NCBI RefSeq assembly: GCF_037963865.1
Contig: NZ_CP150170.1
Coordinates: 1,736,001 to 1,800,000 of the forward strand
Direction of reading: 5' to 3'
DNA: 64,000 nucleotides
Source: Paenibacillus sp. FSL R10-2734
Lineage (GTDB): Bacteria > Bacillota > Bacilli > Paenibacillales > Paenibacillaceae
Shown: piece by piece, positions 58,541-64,000 of the stretch
Position numbering within the stretch: position 1 is the stretch's first letter
Layout: each line of letters begins with the position of its first letter
Program-made: the position numbers and the translations under genes
Notes under the pieces: model-generated
What the model was told of the DNA's origin: nothing
Seen by the model: only the letters and a program-made list of their open reading frames with translations
The model's database searches: none

Positions 58541-58885
58541 ATGAGCAGAGAACAGGCTTATTTGCAAATGCTGGAGTCGACCGCCACTATCCAGTGGAAC
58601 ATTGCGATGATTCTGGAAGCTAAGGCGGTTGAAGCTGAAAAGGTAAAACAATGGGCACAGCATCATATCCACGCTAGAGCTTTCGAATCCCACGGAGAGC
58701 AGCTAAAGGAATCCCTCTCTATTCACGAAGTCATTGTGGAGATGGTCGAAGGGCTGACTAAACTGGAGAATGGACTTTACAGCAATTTAAAAGCTGTGCT
58801 GGGCAGTGGTGAAGATGAAGGTGGCGGGGAAGGTTTCGGAGACATGTCAGGTGATGGGTTCAGTTTTGGAGAAGACAGCAAATGA
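58541..58885 (+). CDS. Small helical protein with Gly-rich acidic tail, unknown function (b)
   Basis: A 114-residue protein. About 85 residues are helical (YLQMLESTATIQWNIAMILE; IHEVIVEMVEGLTKLENGLY) and the tail is Gly, Glu and Asp rich (GEDEGGGEGFGDMSGDGFSF). It starts at ATG 58,541, six bases after AGGAGG. It overlaps the next gene by four bases. Not a recognised family. The segment WNIAMILEAKA resembles AALAAILESIA of the next protein, suggesting a shared helical repeat. Confidence 0.65.
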   Translation: MSREQAYLQMLESTATIQWNIAMILEAKAVEAEKVKQWAQHHIHARAFESHGEQLKESLSIHEVIVEMVEGLTKLENGLYSNLKAVLGSGEDEGGGEGFGDMSGDGFSFGEDSK

Positions 58886-59184
58886 GCGGGGACCGTCTCT
58901 CTGAACATGCCGTCAAGCTGGAGATGATCCGCTCCATTTCGCGTAGTCAGGCTGCTTTGGCGGCCATCTTGGAGAGCATCGCCGAATTGACGGGGCAATC
59001 TGAGCTGACGGCCCGCAAATTGAGCGACAATATTAGAATCCTAAGTGGGTATCAGAGTGCGATGTGCCGGATGATGTCCGGGATTTCACTGCATCGACCG
59101 AAACGGGGAATTCCTGCTGCGCCATGGCTGAGTAAGGCATACGCCGTAGGAATCTCTAGAGATCATGGAGCACAGGAGGAATAG
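58882..59184 (+). CDS. Small helical protein of the spore-surface island, unknown function (c)
   Basis: A 100-residue protein coupled to the previous gene by an ATGA overlap. It is mostly helical (KLEMIRSISRSQAALAAILE; SAMCRMMSGISLH) with a short Pro/Arg-rich C-terminus. No family recognised. It ends just before the ribosome binding site of the Arg/Lys-rich gene, so genes a-d form one operon. Confidence 0.62.
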   Translation: MSGDRLSEHAVKLEMIRSISRSQAALAAILESIAELTGQSELTARKLSDNIRILSGYQSAMCRMMSGISLHRPKRGIPAAPWLSKAYAVGISRDHGAQEE

Positions 59185-59188
59185 AAGG

Positions 59189-59605
59189 ATGAAGAAAAAG
59201 AGCCTTAGAACATTACGTTCAGGCAGAACACGCAGACGCACATTGCTGCTCTCGCGGAAAACGAGAGTTCGTAAAGGTCTAGCCCGCAAATCCCGCAGAG
59301 GGCTTACTAGAAAAATCGTTCGTTATGGGAAGTCGAAGAGAGGCATTTTGATACGTAAGAAAAGAAGGCTCCGCCGCAAGCTTGTTCGAAAGGTAAGGGT
59401 TGTTCACGCGCCAGTACATGTAGTGCCGGTTGTCGAAGCTCCACCTGCCCCGCAGGTAATTCCGCTCCCCCCGGACCTAGGCGTTTCGCCGGAAACGCCA
59501 CCGGCAGACGCCTTTCAGCAGGGCTACACCGAAGCGTACAACGTGGGGTTCGACGCCGGTTTCGCCAAGGGTTTCGAGGACGGGCATAAGCTGGAGTTTA
59601 ACTGA
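59189..59605 (+). CDS. Arg/Lys-rich small protein with aromatic Gly-Phe tail
   Basis: A 138-residue protein in three parts. Residues 1-75 are about half Arg and Lys (KKKSLRTLRSGRTRRRTLLL; KSRRGLTRKIVRYGKSKRG). Residues 76-105 are Pro and Val rich (APVHVVPVVEAPPAPQVIPL). The last 30 are an acidic aromatic segment with four-residue spacing (GYTEAYNVGFDAGFAKGFED). The ATG at 59,189 follows AGGAGGA, so an upstream in-frame ATG at 59,165 is rejected. I do not recognise a family. A role in binding polyanions on the developing spore is a guess. Confidence 0.75.
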   Translation: MKKKSLRTLRSGRTRRRTLLLSRKTRVRKGLARKSRRGLTRKIVRYGKSKRGILIRKKRRLRRKLVRKVRVVHAPVHVVPVVEAPPAPQVIPLPPDLGVSPETPPADAFQQGYTEAYNVGFDAGFAKGFEDGHKLEFN

Positions 59606-59813
59606 GCAGATGCCAGTAAATTAAGAGGAAGGGACCCGGAGATCTGATCTGTCACGCGTTATCCTGATCATTCCGTGTCCCTCGACTTAGAGGGACTGCA
59701 TCCTTTCTGGAATCATCCTACTATCGGAATTTGTCTCTGTATATGATAGACTTCTAAAAAAAGAATCTATTTAGACGGTATTCAGATGTCGATAAGAAAG
59801 AGGGGATAGCAGG

Positions 59814-60344
59814 ATGCAAGTAGGAAATGGGATCAGAAAAGCTAAGCAGAATGAGATCGAAGAGATCATGGATTTGATCTCGAAATGTGTACAAGTTATG
59901 CAGGCCGCTGGAAGCGACCAGTGGGATGAGCGCTATCCGAATAGAGAGATTATCGAACTGGACATCGCACAAGGTACCTTATATGTATGTGAAGAGGACC
60001 AAGCCATCGCAGGTATTCTTGTGCTGGATGAGAATGCCTCTGAGGAATATAAGAAGATCGAGTGGAAGCAAAATCAAGGGCCACATCTGATTATGCATCG
60101 TTTAGCAGTTCATCCACATATTCAGGGAAAAGGGATTGCGACTAGGTTAATTACTTTCGCAGAGGAATACGCAGCGCATAATGGTTACACAAGTATCCGG
60201 CTAGATACTTATGCGAAGAATACTAGAGCACTGGAAATTTATCCTCGACTTGGTTATGACCGTAGAGGTGAAGTAGATTTCCCGGACCGCACGGCAAACT
60301 TTCCAGTATTCGAGAAGGTGCTGAAACCGGAACGTGATCATTAA
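59814..60344 (+). CDS. GNAT acetyltransferase
   Basis: A 176-residue GNAT. The core is HRLAVHPHIQGKGIATRLIT (CoA loop QGKGIA) followed by IRLDTYAKNTRALEIYPRLG, typical of the family. The start at 59,814 lies after AGAGGGGA with about eight bases between. It has its own terminator. Substrate unknown; it is separated by 208 bases from the Arg/Lys-rich gene and may be unrelated to that operon. Confidence 0.88.
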   Translation: MQVGNGIRKAKQNEIEEIMDLISKCVQVMQAAGSDQWDERYPNREIIELDIAQGTLYVCEEDQAIAGILVLDENASEEYKKIEWKQNQGPHLIMHRLAVHPHIQGKGIATRLITFAEEYAAHNGYTSIRLDTYAKNTRALEIYPRLGYDRRGEVDFPDRTANFPVFEKVLKPERDH

Positions 60345-60349
60345 TCTTT

Positions 60350-60393
60350 AACATAAAAAAAGGTTCAGAGGGTTATCCTCTGGACCTTTTTTT
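60350..60393. terminator. Bidirectional terminator between GNAT and the following minus-strand gene
   Basis: AAAAAAAGGTTCAGAGG pairs with CCTCTGGACCTTTTTTT. Confidence 0.92.
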
Positions 60394-60403
60394 CTTTATT
60401 CCT

Positions 60404-60883
60404 CTAACGACATGTTTGGTATCGAGGGTCGGTATTTTTTTGATCTCGGTTAAGGATGAGCAACCTATTTCCTGATACGCCGATCAGGTAACGAACATTA
60501 ACGATATCTTCATCGCTCGTATCATCAATCGACAGTACCGCTGTAAGGCGTATTCTCGTTGAAGTGCGACCCGTGATGGTGAGTCTTCTTGGAATAAAAG
60601 AAATGGTTCCTGTATCACCCGATATTACATAGAGCCTGTTGTTTCTAGAAACGGTTTGTAAATTACAGAACATAGTATTGCTCATTGTAATGCCCCAATA
60701 CTTTCTGAAAAACGAAATGACCTTTGACCTGGTACTGAATCTAACCGGAAGACGATAATAATCGGCGCCGTCAACGTGGATCGCTCTACGAGTATCGGCA
60801 GAATCGTAGACCTCGAACCATACTTTTTCGGCAGCGGCAATGAAAGCTTGTAGCTCAATTGGTGTTTGAGAAATGGTTGGCAT
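60404..60883 (-). CDS. Hypothetical protein, possibly IseA/YoeB-like fold
   Basis: A 159-residue protein with AEKVWFEVYDSADTRRAIHV near the N-terminus, then ADYYRLPVRFSTRSKVISFF, and a beta-rich second half (NNRLYVISGDTGTISFIPRR). This order (a helix, a Tyr-rich strand, a helix, then strands with a closing hairpin) recalls the IseA/YoeB inhibitors of D,L-endopeptidases, but similarity is weak and no signal peptide is present, which would be needed for an extracellular inhibitor. GGAGGAG lies upstream of the ATG. Treat the family as a guess. Confidence 0.55.
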   Translation of the reverse strand: MPTISQTPIELQAFIAAAEKVWFEVYDSADTRRAIHVDGADYYRLPVRFSTRSKVISFFRKYWGITMSNTMFCNLQTVSRNNRLYVISGDTGTISFIPRRLTITGRTSTRIRLTAVLSIDDTSDEDIVNVRYLIGVSGNRLLILNRDQKNTDPRYQTCR

Positions 60884-61097
60884 TTGATCTCCTCCTCGCT
60901 ATTACTTTATTAAAAGCGAGGCTGTCGGTTCGGGTAATTGGACGAGTATAAAAAGCGGAATTTAAGAGCTGTTATGATTAATAGTGTGGGAAATCATTAT
61001 TAATGTTATTTTTTATTACACTTAAAGAGGAATTATCATTAGTTTTAATCGTTTGGTAATCTTTATGAGGGTTTTATGTTATTTTAAATAACTTATA

Positions 61098-61127
61098 TTG
61101 ACATTAAACCTGTCTTTAAATTATGAT
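61098..61127 (+). promoter_or_regulatory. Sigma-A promoter of the riboswitch-amidohydrolase transcript
   Basis: Perfect TTGACA (61,098-61,103), 18 bases, TATGAT (61,122-61,127). Confidence 0.75.
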
Positions 61128-61161
61128 TGGTTTATTCAAATTTGGAATAGAATAGTTTTAC

Positions 61162-61256
61162 TTTTCGTATATCCTTAATAATTGGTTTAAGGGTCTCTAC
61201 CGGAAACCGTAAATTTCTGGCTACGAAAATATGCTAAGGCATATTTTTGTGGCCTT
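61162..61256 (+). ncRNA. Purine riboswitch (guanine type), variant in J3/1
   Basis: P1 is TTTTCGTA (61,162-61,169) with TACGAAAA (61,222-61,229). P2 is CCTTAA with TTAAGG and a loop containing TGG. J2/3 reads GTCTCTACC. P3 is CGGAAA/TTTCTG with loop CCGTAAA. The ligand-pairing base is C (61,221), as in guanine types. The preceding base is G (61,220) where the class has an almost invariant A (GACTACG; here GGCTACG), so C61,200 could pair with it and the pocket may differ. Downstream, ACGAAAATATGC pairs with GCATATTTTTGT (overlapping P1), and AAGGC with GCCTT before a T-run; these compete, so ligand binding should alter termination. Confidence 0.82.
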
Positions 61257-61310
61257 TTTGTGTTACAGCATGAAGCGGTGAGTAAATGGATATTGAGGGG
61301 GAGAAGGGCC

Positions 61311-62648
61311 ATGGGAACCATTTTGATTAAAAATGCCGAAATCATCACAATGAATAAGCGGGAGGAAATGATTGTCGGGGATGTTCGAATTAAGGACAGC
61401 ATCATCGTTGAAATCGGCACTGGCCTGATCCCGCAGAATGGCGAGAAGATCATTGATGCTACGAACCGTACATTAATACCGGGCTTTATTCAGACGCATA
61501 TTCATTTATGCCAGACGTTGTTCCGTGGTAAGGGAGATGATCTGGAGCTGATGGATTGGCTGCGTAAACGAATATGGCCGTTAGAGGCCGCGCATGATGA
61601 GGAGTCCCTTTATTATTCGGCAATGCTCGGTATCGGGGAACTGATCTCCAGTGGAACCACTACAATCGTTGATATGGAGACAGTCCATCATACGGACTTT
61701 GCTTTTCAGGCGATTGCTAAAAGTGGAATCCGGGCTTTATCCGGCAAGGTGATGATGGATCAAAAAGGGGGAGATGTGCCTGAAGCACTTCAGGAGGATA
61801 CCGCTTCTTCTTTGCAGGAAAGTGTGGATTTACTTGAGAAGTGGAATGGCTATGGCAATGGACGGATTCAATATGCGTTCTCTCCACGTTTTGTAATATC
61901 CTGCACTGAGCCCTTGTTAACCGAGGTGCGAGATCTCTCCTCAAGGTATGATGTGAAGGTGCATACCCATGCTTCTGAGAATTTAGGGGAAATTGAGATT
62001 GTGCAAGCGATGACTGGCATGCGTAACATCGTTTACCTGGATCATCTAGGATTAGCTAATGAGCGCTTAATACTGGCGCATTGTGTATGGCTGGACGCTG
62101 AGGAGCGGCGGATACTGCGTGATCGCGGAGTTCATGTAAGTCATTGCCCGGGTTCCAATCTGAAATTGGCCTCCGGAATTGCGGATACACCTGGGATGCT
62201 GCATGAGCATGTGTCTCTAAGTCTGGGGGCGGATGGCGCTCCATGTAATAACAATCTGGATATGTTTAATGAGATGCGGCTCGCGGCGATTATTCAGAAG
62301 CCTCAACATGGGCCGACGACGATGGATGCCCGCAGTGTATTTCGTATGGCGACCATAGGTGGGGCAAAGGCGGTAGGGATGGAGGATTCGATCGGCAGTA
62401 TCGAAGTAGGCAAAAAAGCAGACCTAGTGCTCCTGAATCTCTACAATTTCCATACCTTTCCCTCCTACGACGTAGATCCCATTTCTAGAATTGTATATTC
62501 CGCTACCCGAGCGGATGTGGAAACCACGATTATCGACGGGGAGATCGTCATGGAAAGAGGTTTGCTGAAGACTGTAGATAAAGAAATTGTTCTAAATGAA
62601 GCTAACCGTTCTATTAAAAGATTGCTTAAGTATACTTCGATCGTCTGA
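61311..62648 (+). CDS. Amidohydrolase, purine or nucleoside deaminase group
   Basis: A 445-residue amidohydrolase of the TrzA/AtzB-SsnA-deaminase group. Metal ligands are in IQTHIHLCQTLFRG, KVHTHASENLGE, LAHCVWL and LGADGAPCNNNLDMF. The C-terminal IGSIEVGKKADLVLLNL closes the composite domain. Family members deaminate guanine, 8-oxoguanine, 5'-deoxyadenosine, MTA or SAH. The guanine-type riboswitch in its leader points to a purine substrate. The start ATG 61,311 follows GAGGGGGAGAAGGG; a longer frame to 61,260 begins inside the riboswitch expression platform. Exact substrate is not determined. Confidence 0.87.
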   Translation: MGTILIKNAEIITMNKREEMIVGDVRIKDSIIVEIGTGLIPQNGEKIIDATNRTLIPGFIQTHIHLCQTLFRGKGDDLELMDWLRKRIWPLEAAHDEESLYYSAMLGIGELISSGTTTIVDMETVHHTDFAFQAIAKSGIRALSGKVMMDQKGGDVPEALQEDTASSLQESVDLLEKWNGYGNGRIQYAFSPRFVISCTEPLLTEVRDLSSRYDVKVHTHASENLGEIEIVQAMTGMRNIVYLDHLGLANERLILAHCVWLDAEERRILRDRGVHVSHCPGSNLKLASGIADTPGMLHEHVSLSLGADGAPCNNNLDMFNEMRLAAIIQKPQHGPTTMDARSVFRMATIGGAKAVGMEDSIGSIEVGKKADLVLLNLYNFHTFPSYDVDPISRIVYSATRADVETTIIDGEIVMERGLLKTVDKEIVLNEANRSIKRLLKYTSIV

Positions 62649-62742
62649 AAATACGCTATTCAAGGTTTAACAGGGGATGTTCCAAAGCTGTGAGGGCAGC
62701 GGTGTATCCTCTGTTTGTAGTGTAGGTGTACGGTGCTCATTT

Positions 62743-62771
62743 TTGATAAAAAAAGTAAGTATTGCTATACT
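62743..62771 (+). promoter_or_regulatory. Sigma-A promoter of the LtaS-type gene
   Basis: TTGATA, 17 bases, TATACT with an upstream TGC (extended -10). Confidence 0.75.
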
Positions 62772-62850
62772 AGAACAGCCTGATATTTTACAAGAAACAA
62801 GAATAGATTTTATATTTCGAACAAATGAATATGTAAGAGGGGATATTAAA

Positions 62851-64000
62851 GTGAAAAAGCACGGGCCCGATCGAGCCCATTTCTTTATCGTTGTTATGTT
62901 GTTATGGTTAAAGCTGCTGCTACTGAGAGTGTTGTTCTTTGATAGAATTGCTTGGGAGTGGATTGTAGCGGATGTTGCACCAGTCCTATTTATCATGGGG
63001 ATTCTAACAGTGATTACGCCAGCTCGGCTGAGAACAACCGTGTATTGGATATTTAACGGTCTATTATCGCTGGTGCTATTTGCAGCCAGTGTTTATTTTA
63101 ATCACTTTGGTTCTGTGCCAACCTATCTGGCCTTATCTGAAATCAATCAGGTATTTCAAGTGAAGGCAAGCGTAGAGTCTACCATAAAGAGTATTGATTA
63201 TTTATTCTTCGCGGATTTTGTAATCTTCGCAATCTATGGTTTGATTCGCAGATGGTTGCAGGGTAAGACCTACCCGCGTGAGCGCTTTAGCTCCCGGAAG
63301 ACAGGATTAGTGCATACGCTGGTGATTCTGGTATCCATTATCGGGGGTCTTTCTTTATCGGCGTATTCTGTCCACTCCACTCGGGGGATTACGAATGAGC
63401 TTGTACAGGCAGAAAACGCTGGATTTCTAAATTATGAAGTTGTTGCAGCGATTAAGATTAATGAAGATAACAATCTCATTGGAACTGGTGATATTAAGGA
63501 TACGATTGCGAAGGTTGACGCGCTGCAATCTTCCTATCCATATAGTGACAAGCCGGCGGGTACGACTCCTGATTATTTTGGCTCACAAAAGGGCAAAAAT
63601 GTAATTGTGCTACAATTGGAAGCTTTTCAAAATTTCCCGCTGCATCAATCCCTGGATGGTCAAGAACTGACGCCAGTCATGAATAAGTTAGCGGATGAGG
63701 GCTTTTATTTCCCTCATGTCTACCAGCAGATAGGTCCGGGAAATACGTCTGACGCTGAGTTTATGAGCAATACGTCTATTTATCCGATTGGTACTTTAGC
63801 AATGTCCACCGGATTCGGGGACAGAGAACTGCCAAGCTTACCGCGACTGCTAAGAGATAAAGGATATGAGGCGTACACCTTTCATGTGAATAAAGTAGGC
63901 TTTTGGAATCGGAGCGAGCTATATCCGGCGCTTGGATTTAACGGGTATTATGACAAAGATTATTTTACGAATGATCATTTTAATGCGTTTGGTGCTTCCG
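62851..64000 (+). CDS. LTA synthase (LtaS)-family membrane sulfatase, 5' part (runs off the right edge)
   Basis: At least 383 residues are encoded before the window ends. Five N-terminal membrane helices (from about residue 11 to 175) are followed by an extracellular sulfatase-like domain. Metal and nucleophile regions are NVIVLQLEAFQNF and QQIGPGNTSDAEFMSNTSIY, where the catalytic Thr lies in GNTSD as in LtaS (GKTSD). Such proteins polymerise glycerol phosphate from phosphatidylglycerol into lipoteichoic acid or prime it. GTG start after AGAGGGG. The last visible part, NRSELYPALGFNGYYDKDYF, follows family order. Exact LtaS subtype needs the missing C-terminus. Confidence 0.9.
   Translation, partial: MKKHGPDRAHFFIVVMLLWLKLLLLRVLFFDRIAWEWIVADVAPVLFIMGILTVITPARLRTTVYWIFNGLLSLVLFAASVYFNHFGSVPTYLALSEINQVFQVKASVESTIKSIDYLFFADFVIFAIYGLIRRWLQGKTYPRERFSSRKTGLVHTLVILVSIIGGLSLSAYSVHSTRGITNELVQAENAGFLNYEVVAAIKINEDNNLIGTGDIKDTIAKVDALQSSYPYSDKPAGTTPDYFGSQKGKNVIVLQLEAFQNFPLHQSLDGQELTPVMNKLADEGFYFPHVYQQIGPGNTSDAEFMSNTSIYPIGTLAMSTGFGDRELPSLPRLLRDKGYEAYTFHVNKVGFWNRSELYPALGFNGYYDKDYFTNDHFNAFGAS

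Overview
The window looks like a chromosomal segment of a spore-forming Firmicute, most likely Paenibacillus or a close relative. The evidence is the gene content: dnaB and dnaI helicase-loading genes, hemQ, ktr potassium uptake under a c-di-AMP riboswitch, an Sda checkpoint peptide, YheC/YheD-type spore ATP-grasp proteins, a YjcZ-like peptide and a WIAG-tail repeat protein. Menaquinone seems to be made by the futalosine route (mqnE). Ribosome binding sites are strong AGGAGG types, and GTG and TTG starts are common. The genus call is an inference from gene content; no rRNA is present.

Layout. Bases 1-11,200 hold a metQ fragment, Fe-S genes (yutI, yutM), respiratory flavoproteins (a YumB-like NDH-2, mqnE, yumC, a second NDH-2), sda behind a cluster of DnaA boxes, hemQ and a YuiB-like membrane protein. 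Bases 11,379-13,892 are dnaB-dnaI. A complete IS3-family element with a probable programmed -1 frameshift lies at 14,304-15,691. Bases 15,950-23,300 carry a YqzM-like peptide, trxA, uvrC, a CPBP membrane protease and riboswitch-controlled ktrBA. Bases 23,335-27,957 carry a LysR regulator divergent from sdhCAB, whose likely promoter is overlapped by a Fur-box-like site. Bases 28,100-43,934 are mixed housekeeping and regulatory genes: DUF3891, a Tat-type phosphoesterase, nfrA, a PHP phosphatase, cheX behind a sigma-D-type promoter, an SDR, a DEAD-box helicase coupled to ecsAB, an aminotransferase, a PNPOx-like gene facing a MocR regulator, and an AraC regulator. gpmA and psd follow.

Bases 46,918-59,605 look like a spore-surface island. 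It has a YheC/YheD ATP-grasp protein, a 1,741-residue protein made of about 150 ten-residue repeats with a WIAG-type tail, three family-2 glycosyltransferases in overlapping reading frames, a sugar-1-phosphate nucleotidylyltransferase, and four small lineage-specific proteins, one extremely rich in Arg and Lys. I consider this the best candidate for an undescribed system: a giant repeat surface fibre with its own glycosylation and assembly genes. The window ends with an amidohydrolase behind a guanine-type riboswitch that has an altered J3/1 base, and the start of an LtaS-type sulfatase.

Intergenic DNA is rich in structured repeats. One family of about 190 bp, built of two forward and two inverted copies of a roughly 20-bp motif, occurs at four loci, one of them a tandem duplication. 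Other families are nested hairpins. Rho-independent terminators are abundant and clear.
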